Shown: positions 1 through 9,308, counted from the stretch's first letter. The stretch: 64,000 nt of DNA from Halomonas korlensis (GCF_900116705.1 NZ_FPBP01000015.1:1-64000); one strand, 5' to 3'. Program-made: numbers and translations. Notes: generated by a model not told the origin, from the sequence alone.

Positions 1-2
1 AG

Positions 3-659
3 CGCATCATCAAGCAGGCCCGCACGCTGAACCGCGCGGTGATCACCGCCACGCAGATGATGGAATCGATGATCGAGTCGCCGCTGCCCACCCGCGCCGA
101 GGTGTTCGACGTCGCCAACGCGGTGCTCGACGGCACCGACGCGGTCATGCTCTCCGCCGAAACCGCGGCCGGCGACTTCCCGGTGGAGACCATCGAAGCC
201 ATGAACCGCGTCTGTCTCGGCGCCGAGCGCGAGCGCGTGATTCAGGAGTCGGGGCACCGCATCCACGAGGGCTTCAGCCAGATCGACGAGACGATCGCGC
301 TGTCGGCCATGTACGCCGCCAATCACCTCGCGGGGGTGGGCGCCATCGCCTGCATGACCGCCTCGGGCTATACCCCGCTGATCGCGTCAAGGATCAGCTC
401 CGGGCTGCCGATCGTCGGCCTCGCCCACAACCCGGTCGCCCAGCGGCGTATGGCGCTGTATCGCGGCGTGGTGTCGCTACCCTTCGACACCAGCGACATG
501 GCCGCCAACGACCTCAACGACCATGCCCTGGCGCGGCTGGTCCGCCACGGCATCGTCAGCCCCGGCGATCATGTGATCCTGACCCGCGGCGACCACATGA
601 ACGCCCATGGCGGCACCAACACCATGAAGATTCTCGATGTGAGCCACGGCCATGAATGA
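3..659 (+). CDS. pykA: Pyruvate kinase, C-terminal part (5' truncated by window edge)
   Basis: Last step of glycolysis: phosphoenolpyruvate + ADP to pyruvate + ATP. The frame is open from base 3 with no start, so about 218 C-terminal residues of a roughly 480-residue enzyme are present. Visible are the end of the catalytic barrel (LNRAVITATQMMESMI, PTRAEVFDVANAVLDG and the LSAETAAGDFP segment) and the C-terminal regulatory domain (TASGYTPLIASRISSGLPI, then ILTRGD). Residue pattern is closer to E. coli PykA (type II) than to PykF. The last 8 bases overlap the start of mgsA. Confidence in the family is high; the isoform letter is an inference. Confidence 0.93.
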   Translation, partial: RIIKQARTLNRAVITATQMMESMIESPLPTRAEVFDVANAVLDGTDAVMLSAETAAGDFPVETIEAMNRVCLGAERERVIQESGHRIHEGFSQIDETIALSAMYAANHLAGVGAIACMTASGYTPLIASRISSGLPIVGLAHNPVAQRRMALYRGVVSLPFDTSDMAANDLNDHALARLVRHGIVSPGDHVILTRGDHMNAHGGTNTMKILDVSHGHE

Positions 660-1128
660 TATCCGACCGCGGCGGGACGTCCGTCGCACCCTGCCGGCCC
701 AAAAGCGCATCGCACTGATCGCCCACGATGGCAAGAAGGACGAGATGCTTGAATGGGCCGAACGTTGGCAGGTCATCCTCGCCGAGCATAGTCTGGTTGG
801 TACCGGCACCACGGCGAGCCGTATCTCGCACCAGCTTGGCCTGACGGTCGAGGGGCTGATGAGCGGGCCCTTGGGTGGTGACCAACAGATCGGCGCGCGT
901 ATCGCCGAACAGCGCCTCGACCTGCTGGTCTTCTTCTGGGACCCCTTCGCGCCGCAGCCCCACGACCCCGACGTCAAGGCGCTGCTGCGCCTGGCCGCGC
1001 TGTGGAACATCCCGGTGGCCTGCAATGCGGCCAGCGCCGACTTCCTGATCACCTCCCCCTGCCTGACACAGGATTACGAGATGACCATTCCCGACGCCGG
1101 CGCCTGGGTATCCGCCCGCATTAGCTGA
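652..1128 (+). CDS. mgsA: Methylglyoxal synthase
   Basis: Converts dihydroxyacetone phosphate to methylglyoxal and phosphate, a bypass that relieves sugar-phosphate stress. The protein has 158 residues (E. coli MgsA 152). Family motifs are present: RIALIAHDGKK near the N-terminus, GTGTTASRI (phosphate binding), SGPLGGDQQIGA and LLVFFWDP around the catalytic aspartates, then NIPVACNAASADF. The ATG lies inside the end of pykA (8-base overlap), which suggests translational coupling of lower glycolysis to its overflow route. A short 20-residue N-terminal extension precedes the conserved core. Confidence 0.95.
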   Translation: MNDIRPRRDVRRTLPAQKRIALIAHDGKKDEMLEWAERWQVILAEHSLVGTGTTASRISHQLGLTVEGLMSGPLGGDQQIGARIAEQRLDLLVFFWDPFAPQPHDPDVKALLRLAALWNIPVACNAASADFLITSPCLTQDYEMTIPDAGAWVSARIS

Positions 1129-1146
1129 TCGACGCGCTGCACGGTG

Positions 1147-1536
1147 TCACGTCTCTATTGCCAGGCGCTGGCCGACGCGATAGCCATGCCAGGCGGCCGC
1201 TAGCCACAGTGGTACGCTGATCATCATATAGCCAAGCGCCAGCCAGGGCCTGGCCTCGTTCAGCAGTTGCAGCGTCTCGAGGCCGAACAGCGAAAAGGTT
1301 GTGAACCCGCCGCAGAACCCGCTGGCCAGGAAGGGCTGCCAGCGTGCCACACGACTGTGTAGGCGCTGCGTCGCGACGGCCGCAACGGCACCCATCAGCC
1401 ACGACCCTACCGCGTTCACAAGCAGCGTCGGCCAGGGGAAGACAGGGCCGAGCATTGCCAGCGCAATCGCGTAGCGCAGCGAAGCGCCAAGCGCGCTGCC
1501 CAGCCCCACCGCTGCATAGTGTTGCCAAGCCTTCAT
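1147..1536 (-). CDS. crcB: Fluoride channel subunit CrcB/Fluc (second gene of a tandem pair)
   Basis: Small inner-membrane fluoride exporter subunit of 129 residues with four predicted membrane spans. It carries the pore Asn motif (LLVNAVGSWLMG) and the complete phenylalanine box GGFTTFSLF. The ATG overlaps the stop of the upstream copy (ATGA), so the two are co-translated. An in-frame extension upstream of this ATG exists but lies wholly inside the other crcB in another frame and has no Fluc features. Tandem crcB genes are known to build heterodimeric channels; this copy looks like the functionally complete subunit. Confidence 0.93.
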   Translation of the reverse strand: MKAWQHYAAVGLGSALGASLRYAIALAMLGPVFPWPTLLVNAVGSWLMGAVAAVATQRLHSRVARWQPFLASGFCGGFTTFSLFGLETLQLLNEARPWLALGYMMISVPLWLAAAWHGYRVGQRLAIET

Positions 1537-1925
1537 GTGAGACCGCCTGCCAGCCACACCCCAAGGCCCAGCGCAGCGAACCCCGCTAACAAGGTAACAA
1601 GCACGTTGGCAAGGGCGGCGCCCGTACGGCCCTGTCGCCAGAGCAGCAGGGTCTGCAGGCTGAACGAGGAGACCGTCGTATAGCCACCCAACAGCCCGAC
1701 CGCGAGCAACGCCCAGCCAGGACGTGGTGCCTCGGGCCCCGGCAGCCCCACCGCGCCCGCCAGCAGCCCCATCAATAACGCACCACTGAGATTGACCGCC
1801 AGGGTGCCCCAGGGAAACCCGGCACCGAGCCACGCTGACACGCCATTACCTACCGCCAGGCGGCTCATGCTGCCCAGCGCACCGCCGGCTGCCACCATCA
1901 GCAGAATCATCGGCTCAACGTCCAT
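1533..1925 (-). CDS. crcB: Fluoride channel subunit CrcB/Fluc (first gene of a tandem pair, divergent Phe box)
   Basis: First gene of the crcB pair, 130 residues, four predicted spans. It keeps the Asn motif (LAVNLSGALLMG) but its Phe box reads GGYTTVSSF, so the first phenylalanine of the TTFSxF pattern is valine. One of its two pore phenylalanines is therefore changed while the partner keeps both. It starts 219 bases from the divergent ybiO-type gene. I looked for a fluoride riboswitch in that gap and did not recognise one; there is a short AGGCC/GGCCT hairpin near 1957-1970. Confidence 0.92.
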   Translation of the reverse strand: MDVEPMILLMVAAGGALGSMSRLAVGNGVSAWLGAGFPWGTLAVNLSGALLMGLLAGAVGLPGPEAPRPGWALLAVGLLGGYTTVSSFSLQTLLLWRQGRTGAALANVLVTLLAGFAALGLGVWLAGGLT

Positions 1926-2144
1926 GCGCCCTCATTATTCTTGCTTGCCTGCGCTTAGGCCTACCGGCCTAGTGCGAACCCGACCAGGCGTCATGATAGT
2001 CATGCAGCCTATTAACGAGTATGTCATGCCGGGCTGGCAGAACGGCCATGCAGAGTCGTGATCACGCCCTAAAATCCGTATCATGCTGCTACTTGACGCA
2101 CCCCGACACACCCTATCCACACGCCAAGAAACGGAGGTCACCGC

Positions 2145-4481
2145 GTGAACCCCAAGCGAACCCTTCCCCTGATACTGGGTTGGCTGTTGCTGGCCCTGAT
2201 GGCATTTGCCATGCCCGCTCAGGCCCAGCAGGAGCAGAGTGGAGAAGCGCCACCGGCTTATTCCACCCTCGCCGACATGCTCGAGAACGACCAGACCCGT
2301 CAACAACTGATCGACCAGCTGCGCAGCCTGGCCGATGACCCGGCGAGCGCCGACACTGCCGCTGACGCCCCTGACCTCATCCGGCTCGAACTCTCGCTGC
2401 CGCGTCAGCTGGCCCAGGCCACCAGCCGTATTGCCGGCGACGTCGGCGATCAGTTCGAGAATCTTCTCGGCGCCGTCTCGTCGCTGGTGACTGGTGGCCT
2501 TGCGAGTCAGGACAGCGTTTTCGACATGGCAGCCTTCTCCACGGCGGCGATTAACCTTGGCCTGGTGATCCTGACGACTTTCGTGCTATTCGCTGTCGTG
2601 CGCCGCCTGGCCAAACCGCTGTTCACGCGAATCAGTCAGTGGTCGCTCAACGGCACCGGCCTCACGCCGGTCCTGCGCCTGGTCATCTGTGTTGCCGTCG
2701 CAGCACTCATCGATGTCATGATCGTGGCGCTTTCCTATGTCGGTGGCAACCTCACCGCCACCTTCGCCATCGGCGAAACCGGCGAGCTGACAACTCAGGC
2801 TTCGCTGTTTCTCAACGCCTTTCTGGTGATCGAGCTGATCAAGGCCGCCATCCGCATGCTCTTCTCGTCACGCTACGAGGGGCTGCGCCTGTTGCCAATC
2901 ACTGCCGAGGAAGCCTCTTACTGGAACCGTTTTCTCGCCCGTCTGATCGGCACGGTCGGCTATGGCCTGATGGCGGTGGTCCCGTTGATCAGCGCCAACG
3001 TGTCGCCAACCCTGGGCCAGAGCATCGGCACGCTGATCATGTTCGCGGCCTTCATTTACGCGGTCGTCGTTGTGCTCACCAATCGCCAGCGGCTGCGCGA
3101 CGCCCTCAATGTCAGGGCGCAACAGACCACCATGGCGGCCAGCCGCGTCTCGCTGCAGCTGTTCGCGCGCACCTGGCACCTGTTCGCCCTGGCGTACTTC
3201 CTGATGGTGTTAATACTGACGCTGACGCGCCCCGTGGATGCGCTGCCCTTCGTGCTCTTCGCGACTCTCAAGACGCTTGCCGCGGTGATCATCGGCATGC
3301 TTGTCTCCAGCCTGCTGACCCAGACCATCGGTCGGCGCATCCGGCTTTCCGATGACCTGCGCCGCAAGCTGCCCCTGCTGGAGCCGCGCCTGAACAGCTA
3401 CGTGCCCAATGCCCTGCGGGTCATTCGTACCCTGATCCTGATAGTCGTAGTCATGGTCGTGCTCGATGCCTGGGGCGCCTTCAACCTGGCAGGTTGGTAT
3501 GCCTCAGAGGCGGGTCGCGGCCTGGTCGGCAAGCTGATCAGCGTGGCGGTCATTCTGGTGGTCGCCATTGCCGTATGGCTGGGTCTCGCCAGCCTCATCG
3601 AGCACAAGCTCAATCCCGATACCGGCAAGGGCGAACCCTCGTCGCGGGCCAAGACACTGCTGTCGCTGTTCCGCAATGCCCTGGCCATCGCCCTGATCAC
3701 CATGACGGTGATGATCGTGCTGGCCGAAATCGGCATCAACATCGGGCCGCTGATCGCCGGTGCCGGTGTGCTGGGCCTGGCCATCGGTTTCGGTTCCCAG
3801 AAACTCGTCCAGGACATCATCACCGGCGTGTTCATCCAGATCGAGAACGCCATGAACACCGGCGATGTGGTCACGGTCGGCAATGTCACCGGCACTGCCG
3901 AGAAGCTCAGCATCCGCTCGGTAGGTATCCGCGACCTTAACGGCACCTACCATCTCGTGCCCTTCTCCAGCGTGGATACCGTCTCCAACTACATGCGCGA
4001 GTTCGCCTACCACGTCGGCGAGTACGGCATCGCCTACCGCGAGAGCATCGATGAGGCCATCGTGGCGCTGCGCGAGGCGTTCGATGAGCTCTCCCAGGAC
4101 GACGAGCACAAGATGAATCTGCTCGCGCCGCTGGAAGTCGCCGGCGTCATCGCCCTGGCCGACAGCTCGGTGAACATCCGGGTGCGCATCAAGACCACGC
4201 CGGGGACGCAGTGGTCCACCGGCCGTGCCTACAATCGGCTGGTCAAGCTGCATTTCGACGCCAAGGGCATCGAGATTCCCTTCCCGCACACCACCCTGTA
4301 CTTCGGTGTCGGCAAGGAAGCCGAGGCGCCGCCGGCCAACCTGCGCGTCATGCAGCAACGCTTCGATATCAACGGACGTCCCGGCGGACAGCCAGCCTCC
4401 GGCGAACAGAGCCGCGAAGGGGAAGACGACCCCCGCTCGCGGCCCAACCCCGCCTACCAGGGCGACTTCGACGAAGACTGA
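2145..4481 (+). CDS. ybiO: Large mechanosensitive channel, YbiO-type MscS family protein
   Basis: Inner-membrane stretch-activated channel protecting cells from hypo-osmotic shock. 778 residues (E. coli YbiO 741). A signal peptide (residues 1 to about 27, ending AQA) precedes a periplasmic stretch with the YbiO-like ADMLENDQTRQQLIDQLR motif, then about ten hydrophobic spans. The pore-lining helix and MscS beta domain sit near residues 535-640 (GAGVLGLAIGFGSQKLVQDI, then NTGDVVTVGNVTGTAEKLSI). The tail after residue 720 is polar and Pro/Gly-rich. Stands alone with its own terminator. An important safety valve for a halophile that accumulates ectoine. Confidence 0.93.
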   Translation: MNPKRTLPLILGWLLLALMAFAMPAQAQQEQSGEAPPAYSTLADMLENDQTRQQLIDQLRSLADDPASADTAADAPDLIRLELSLPRQLAQATSRIAGDVGDQFENLLGAVSSLVTGGLASQDSVFDMAAFSTAAINLGLVILTTFVLFAVVRRLAKPLFTRISQWSLNGTGLTPVLRLVICVAVAALIDVMIVALSYVGGNLTATFAIGETGELTTQASLFLNAFLVIELIKAAIRMLFSSRYEGLRLLPITAEEASYWNRFLARLIGTVGYGLMAVVPLISANVSPTLGQSIGTLIMFAAFIYAVVVVLTNRQRLRDALNVRAQQTTMAASRVSLQLFARTWHLFALAYFLMVLILTLTRPVDALPFVLFATLKTLAAVIIGMLVSSLLTQTIGRRIRLSDDLRRKLPLLEPRLNSYVPNALRVIRTLILIVVVMVVLDAWGAFNLAGWYASEAGRGLVGKLISVAVILVVAIAVWLGLASLIEHKLNPDTGKGEPSSRAKTLLSLFRNALAIALITMTVMIVLAEIGINIGPLIAGAGVLGLAIGFGSQKLVQDIITGVFIQIENAMNTGDVVTVGNVTGTAEKLSIRSVGIRDLNGTYHLVPFSSVDTVSNYMREFAYHVGEYGIAYRESIDEAIVALREAFDELSQDDEHKMNLLAPLEVAGVIALADSSVNIRVRIKTTPGTQWSTGRAYNRLVKLHFDAKGIEIPFPHTTLYFGVGKEAEAPPANLRVMQQRFDINGRPGGQPASGEQSREGEDDPRSRPNPAYQGDFDED

Positions 4482-4507
4482 CGAGATCAACCGAAGCATC
4501 ATAAAAA

Positions 4508-4546
4508 CAGCGGGGCTGCCCAAGATGGGCAGCCCCGCTGTCGTTT
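4508..4546 (+). terminator. Rho-independent terminator, probably bidirectional
   Basis: Perfect 14-bp stem (4508-4521 with 4527-4540), 5-base loop, followed by TCGTTT on the plus strand and preceded by an A-rich run (ATAAAAA) that serves as the T-tract on the minus strand. It sits between the convergent ybiO-type gene and hemY, so it can stop both. Confidence 0.85.
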
Positions 4547-4593
4547 AGCGCCTGGCAATGCCAGGGCACGCTCGGGTCACGTGATGCGTCGGG

Positions 4594-5835
4594 TCACGTC
4601 TTGACGCTCTGGTCTTCAGTGGTTTCAGTGGGTTGCGGTAGCGAGGGCAGCGACTTGTCGAGCAGCTCGACGCTCTGCCGATAGTAAAGCTGGCTCTTGT
4701 TGTGCTCGCCAAGGTTGGCGAAAAGCCTGGCGAGCTCAGCACATACCACCCCGCTGGGCCGCTGGCGCTGACTGGCCTCGAAATATTCCTGCGCCTTGCC
4801 CCAGAAGGCATTGCGCAGCGACAACCGCCCCAGAGTGAGCAGCAGGTCAGGGTCGTTGGGACGCTCCTGAAGCCACTTCTCGGCGTATACCAGCTGGCGG
4901 GAGGCATCCACGTCGAGCAAGCCATAACGCAGCACCAGACGGCTGTCCCAATGCTCCTTGAGGGAGTGACGCAACAGCCGCTCGGCGATCGCTTCCTGCC
5001 CACCCCGGATCAATGACTCGGCATAGAGCACGATCAGGTCGGTATTGGTGCGCAGGTGGTCGGGCATATCGGCCCAGAGGCTGCGTACCCGTTCGATATC
5101 ACCGCCCTCACGGGCTTCATGAATGATCAACTCACGGTAGGCACGCTGCTCGAGCTCTTCACGCTCCTCGCGGGCGATCAGTTGCTGGGCCCCGAGTCGC
5201 GGCATCAGGCGACGCAGACCCTCCCAATCGCTCAAGCTGATATAAGCCTGCTTGAGCTGCTTGAGCACCTGAGGGTGGTTGGGCAACTGACGATCGAGAC
5301 GGGTGAGAATAGCCAGCGCCTCTTCGTATTGCTGACGGTCCAGCATCAGCTGGGCCTGCATCATACCCACCGCGGTATCGGCCCCTTCGGTGCTCAGGTG
5401 AGCCCGCTTGAGCAGGGTATCCGCCTGCTCGTAACGCCCTTGGTAGTGGGCGGCCAGGGCCGCGGACAGGTAGTTGACCAGCGGGGCGCTTGAGTCATCG
5501 GCGGCCTTGACCAGCGACTTCTCGGCGCGCTTCCAGCGGCCTTCGGCCAGGGCGACCAGGCCGCGCACGGTCCGCTTCATGGCGTTGCGGTTACGGGTAC
5601 GGCTGTTCCACACCTTGTAACGGCTTACCGGGCGGCGCAGACGCAACAGCAACCGCAGGACGAAATGCAACACGATGAAGGCCGCAAGCAACAGGACCAG
5701 ACCGAACCAGAAGGAGGTCTGGAAGGACGTGTCGCCCACTCGCACCAGCCAATAGCCGGGCACCGACATCATCAGCTGGCCGAACAGCGCACCGATCGCC
5801 AGGCCGAGGACGATGATCAGGATCAGCTTTCTCAT
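4594..5835 (-). CDS. hemY: HemY family TPR membrane protein
   Basis: 413-residue inner-membrane protein of the HemY-N family (not the protoporphyrinogen oxidase also called HemY). Two N-terminal membrane helices (about residues 3-25 and 42-65) enclose a short periplasmic loop; the rest is an alpha-helical repeat region of TPR type with motifs such as LSAALAAHYQGRYEQADTLL. Last gene of hemC-hemD-hemX-hemY; its ATG overlaps the hemX stop (ATGA). The exact biochemical role in porphyrin synthesis is unproven in the family. Confidence 0.93.
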   Translation of the reverse strand: MRKLILIIVLGLAIGALFGQLMMSVPGYWLVRVGDTSFQTSFWFGLVLLLAAFIVLHFVLRLLLRLRRPVSRYKVWNSRTRNRNAMKRTVRGLVALAEGRWKRAEKSLVKAADDSSAPLVNYLSAALAAHYQGRYEQADTLLKRAHLSTEGADTAVGMMQAQLMLDRQQYEEALAILTRLDRQLPNHPQVLKQLKQAYISLSDWEGLRRLMPRLGAQQLIAREEREELEQRAYRELIIHEAREGGDIERVRSLWADMPDHLRTNTDLIVLYAESLIRGGQEAIAERLLRHSLKEHWDSRLVLRYGLLDVDASRQLVYAEKWLQERPNDPDLLLTLGRLSLRNAFWGKAQEYFEASQRQRPSGVVCAELARLFANLGEHNKSQLYYRQSVELLDKSLPSLPQPTETTEDQSVKT

Positions 5836-7466
5836 GCGTCATCCCCCTCATCACCGCGCGACGCGTAGCGATTGTCGATGAACTCGGCCAACGCCTGCTG
5901 AGAGTCGCTGATGTCGGGAAGTTCGGGGCGGATGCTGCGCTGCTTGAGCTCCTCGAGACGCGCGATCACCGACTGAACACCGCTGTCGTCGGTATCGTAA
6001 TAACCCTCGATCAGGGTCAGCACCTTGTCGAGGCTGGCGTCATAGAGTTCCTGCTCTTCCTTGAGCAGCGCCAGCTGGGCCTGCTCGAGTACCAGGCGCA
6101 CGCTCTGGCGCAGGTAGGACTCTTGCTCGGGCGAGATCAGCGCCTCGAGGGCCTGGTCGTGCTGGCGCACGGTGACCAGATCCTTGAGCTCCTGACCGAA
6201 GCGTGACAATTGATTCTGCCAACTGCCGGTAGGCGCCTCCTCGATCGAGCTGTTGGCGGCGATCTGTTCGATATCCTGGGCCAAGGGCTGTCTGGCGAGC
6301 TGTTCCTGCTGGGCGTTGAGCGCCAGGTAGAGGCCGGTGCGATCGACCTCGGGCACCGATTCCAGCGCGGCAAGCTCCTCGGCGATCTCGCGACGCACCG
6401 GCACCAGCGCCGGATTGTCGGCCTCCTCCAAACGCTCGTCGGCAGTACGAAGCAGGGCGGCGGCGCCTTCCACGTCACGCTCGAGCTGCAGGCGCTGGTT
6501 GGCAAGGCGCAGCAGGTAGGCGGCCTCGGCATGCAGCCATTCGCGCTCGTCGGTATTTTGCTCGCGGGAAAGCTCGGCCAGCACCTGGTCCAGCGTCTCG
6601 TCGACACTGCTGCGATAATCGTTGAACTCACTGCGCAGCTCGCTCAGGGCATTATCCAGCGAAGCCTGACGCTCCTGCTCCCCCTCATCGAACCGGGATT
6701 CGAGCTCAGCCAGCTGATCGGCAGTGGCGGCCTGTTCGCTGCGCGCCTCGACGGCCGCCAGACGCTGCTGCTGGGCGTCGAGCTTCTGCCAGGCCTGCCA
6801 GCCGAACAGGGCGACACCCAGCGCGAGCAGGATCACCAGCACCAGCGCTACGATGCCGGCCTTCCCCCCCCCTTTACTACCGCGACCGTCACCGGAAGAC
6901 GGACGGGGCGCGGCCGCGCCTCCGCCACCACTGCCAGCGGGCCTGGGCGCTGCCGTCGACGGCCCCGAGGTCTTGGTCGAGCTTGCCTGGGCAGCAGCAG
7001 GCTTGTCGGGTTGGGTTGTGCTTTCCTTCCCCGTCCCTTCCTTACCAGCCCCTTCTTTTTCCTTGTCGGCTCCCTCTTTGCCGGTTCCTGGCTTGTCGAC
7101 ACTACTTGTGACCGAACCTGGCGTGGCGGCATTCGGCGCTTGGATGGCGCTCTTGTCAACGTTAGTGCTGGATGGCGTGTCAGCCGAACTACTCGCCGGC
7201 TGCGTCTTGTCGCTCCCGGCAGGTGTGGCCGACGATGCCGGCTTGCTCGACTCGGTCGCTGGCGTGGCGTCCGGCTTGGCGGTCCCTGTCGTTGATGCCG
7301 CGGCCGAGGCCGTCGTCTGGCCACCCCTGCCGCGCCGTCGTGACTTGCCCTTGGCGGTAGGGCCGCTCTTGTCGGCCTCGTCACCCGGGGACGCCGATGC
7401 CGGTCCGGCCTTGGCCGCGCCGGTGGGCGTCTGCTGTTCGTCCTGATCGTGTGGTTGCTTGCTCAT
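5832..7466 (-). CDS. hemX: HemX-like protein with long disordered N-terminus
   Basis: 544 residues. Residues 1 to about 200 are low complexity, rich in Ala, Pro, Ser, Thr, Lys and Gly, including a Lys/Glu/Gly stretch with repeated GKEG units. One membrane helix follows at about 203-226 (IVALVLVILLALGVALFGW), then a coiled-coil (DAQQQRLAAVEARSEQAATA onward) and the HemX alpha-helical domain. E. coli HemX is shorter (about 393 residues) mainly because its cytoplasmic N-terminus is brief. Despite the old name, no methyltransferase motifs are visible. Lies 6 bases after hemD and overlaps hemY. Confidence 0.9.
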   Translation of the reverse strand: MSKQPHDQDEQQTPTGAAKAGPASASPGDEADKSGPTAKGKSRRRGRGGQTTASAAASTTGTAKPDATPATESSKPASSATPAGSDKTQPASSSADTPSSTNVDKSAIQAPNAATPGSVTSSVDKPGTGKEGADKEKEGAGKEGTGKESTTQPDKPAAAQASSTKTSGPSTAAPRPAGSGGGGAAAPRPSSGDGRGSKGGGKAGIVALVLVILLALGVALFGWQAWQKLDAQQQRLAAVEARSEQAATADQLAELESRFDEGEQERQASLDNALSELRSEFNDYRSSVDETLDQVLAELSREQNTDEREWLHAEAAYLLRLANQRLQLERDVEGAAALLRTADERLEEADNPALVPVRREIAEELAALESVPEVDRTGLYLALNAQQEQLARQPLAQDIEQIAANSSIEEAPTGSWQNQLSRFGQELKDLVTVRQHDQALEALISPEQESYLRQSVRLVLEQAQLALLKEEQELYDASLDKVLTLIEGYYDTDDSGVQSVIARLEELKQRSIRPELPDISDSQQALAEFIDNRYASRGDEGDDA

Positions 7467-7472
7467 CTGTCG

Positions 7473-8267
7473 CTAGCCCTTTTCGAGATCGTCTTGGTCG
7501 ACATCGGCATCCTCCGGGTCGCAGGCATCGGCCACCGCAGTCGCCAACGCAGTAGGCGTGGCTCCAGACGCCACGACGGGGGCGTAAAACCCCAGCTTGC
7601 CAGCCAGTGTAGCCAACCGGCTACTGGAAACGATTAACGGTTGGTGGAAGGCGGCTTCCCCGCACCATCTTGCCAGATGTTTGAGAATTTCTCCGCTACT
7701 GACCACCAGCGCTCGATATTCACCGCTTATCAATCGTTGCTGCATGGGCAAGGAAGGCGCCTGCAGGCCGCGCCGATACACGGCTAACCGGGTGACGCGA
7801 GCCCCCCGTGCGGCAAGCGTGTCGGCAATCAACGTCCGCCCTCCCTCGCCGGCGACGAGCAGTACACGCTGCTGCTCAACGCAGTGCAGCGACGCGAGCT
7901 GCAACAGCGCCTCGCTGGTATCTTCTCCTGCCTGCGCGGGCGGTAGGTGCACGCGTACGCCGAGCCGCTCGTGCAGCACACCCGCCGTGGCCGCCCCCAC
8001 AGCATAGTAGGCGATGCCTAGGGGTAACTGCGGCCAATAGCGATCCAGCGCATTCGCCAGGCATTCGGCGGCGAAGGGACTGATCACAATCACCTTGGCA
8101 AAGTGATCAATATCCAACCAGGTACTGCGCATCAACGGCGTTTCCGCCAGCGGCTCGAGCTGCATCGCCGTCAGGCGCGCCACGCGATAGCCGCCCGCCT
8201 CGATAGCCGCCGCCAGCACCTCGCCTCGATCGCCGGGGCGGCTGACCAGTACCGGAAAGCTCGCCAT
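7473..8267 (-). CDS. hemD: Uroporphyrinogen-III synthase
   Basis: Cyclises hydroxymethylbilane with inversion of ring D to give uroporphyrinogen III. 264 residues, typical length. The family is weakly conserved; recognisable features are VLVSRPGDRGEVLAAAIEAG at the N-terminus, VISPFAAECLANAL, YYAVGAATAGVL, VLLVAGEGGRTLIADTLAARG and VVSSGEILKHL. Its ATG shares one base with the hemC stop (TGATG), so translation is coupled to the enzyme that makes its substrate. Confidence 0.92.
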   Translation of the reverse strand: MASFPVLVSRPGDRGEVLAAAIEAGGYRVARLTAMQLEPLAETPLMRSTWLDIDHFAKVIVISPFAAECLANALDRYWPQLPLGIAYYAVGAATAGVLHERLGVRVHLPPAQAGEDTSEALLQLASLHCVEQQRVLLVAGEGGRTLIADTLAARGARVTRLAVYRRGLQAPSLPMQQRLISGEYRALVVSSGEILKHLARWCGEAAFHQPLIVSSSRLATLAGKLGFYAPVVASGATPTALATAVADACDPEDADVDQDDLEKG

Positions 8268-9208
8268 CAGCCAGGGCCGTAGACCTCGGCGAGAATCTCG
8301 CCGGCCCCTTGGTCGAGCAGGTCCTCGGCAACGCGAAGCCCCAGCAATTCGGGCTCATGAATCGACCCACGCCCTTCGGCGCGCAATACGCGCGTACCGT
8401 CCGGATTACCCACCAGGGCGCGCAACCAGAGGGTCTGGCCGTCATTGTCGAACACCGCATGGCCGCCGATGGGCACCTGGCAGCCGCCTTCCAGCCGGGT
8501 ATTCATGGCACGCTCGGCACGCACCCGGGTAGCCGTGTTGGCGTCATCCAGCGGCGCCAGCAGCGAGATCAATTCGGCATCGTGCATGCGACACTCGATG
8601 CCCAGCGCACCTTGCCCGCAGGCCGGCAGGCAGGTTTCCGGCGGCAGCTCCAGGGTGATACGTGACGCGAGGCCCAGGCGCTTGAGCCCGGAGGTCGCCA
8701 GCAGGATGGCGTCGAACTCGCCGTCATCGAGCTTGCCCAGACGCGTCTGCACGTTGCCGCGCAGGCTCAACACCTCGAGATCCGGGCGCGCCTCGCGCAT
8801 CTGCAGGCCGCGACGCAGGCTCGAGGTGCCGATGCGCGCGCCCTCGGGCAAGGCCTCGATGGAGGCATAATGGTTGGAGACGAAGGCATCGGTGGGCTCA
8901 GCCCCCTCGAGAATGACCGAAAGTCCCAGGCCCTCGGGGAAGTGCATGGGTACGTCCTTCATAGAATGCACGGCGATATCGGCGCGACCGTCGAGCATTG
9001 CCTCCTCGAGCTCCTTCACGAACAAGGCCTTGCCGCCGACCTTGGCCAGCGGCACGTCGAGGATCTTGTCACCGCGGGTCGACATGGCGACCAGCTCAAC
9101 TTCCAGGCCGGGATGGAACGCCATCAGGCGATCGCGGACATGTTCGGCCTGCCACATGGCCAGCTGGCTCTTGCGGGTGGCGATACGCAGGGTGGTGATG
9201 GATTGCAC
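8267..9208 (-). CDS. hemC: Porphobilinogen deaminase (hydroxymethylbilane synthase)
   Basis: Condenses four porphobilinogens into hydroxymethylbilane. 313 residues. Diagnostic motifs: [14 protein letters not shown] at the N-terminus, [46 protein letters not shown] and the dipyrromethane-cofactor cysteine in [13 protein letters not shown]. First gene of the hem operon, divergent from argH across a 262-base gap. Confidence 0.96.
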   Translation of the reverse strand: MQSITTLRIATRKSQLAMWQAEHVRDRLMAFHPGLEVELVAMSTRGDKILDVPLAKVGGKALFVKELEEAMLDGRADIAVHSMKDVPMHFPEGLGLSVILEGAEPTDAFVSNHYASIEALPEGARIGTSSLRRGLQMREARPDLEVLSLRGNVQTRLGKLDDGEFDAILLATSGLKRLGLASRITLELPPETCLPACGQGALGIECRMHDAELISLLAPLDDANTATRVRAERAMNTRLEGGCQVPIGGHAVFDNDGQTLWLRALVGNPDGTRVLRAEGRGSIHEPELLGLRVAEDLLDQGAGEILAEVYGPG

Positions 9209-9279
9209 GTGGGTCTCCCGGTTCGACTCGTCACTCAGGGCGCTACAGCGCGAGCCCGGTAATGATGGCTGTTGCCCCC

Positions 9280-9308
9280 ATCATAAAGCACCGGAGAGAG
9301 CAGGAAAA
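9280..9308 (-). promoter_or_regulatory. Putative sigma-70 promoter of the hemCDXY operon
   Basis: Read on the minus strand: -35 TTTTCC (9303-9308), 17-base spacer, -10 TATGAT (9280-9285, 5 of 6 to consensus). Distance to the hemC ATG about 70 bases. The -35 is weak, so this is tentative. Confidence 0.35.

Noticed and set aside
1926..2144. Fluoride riboswitch before the crcB pair
   Set aside because: No match to the conserved crcB-motif pseudoknot; only a short AGGCC/GGCCT hairpin is present.
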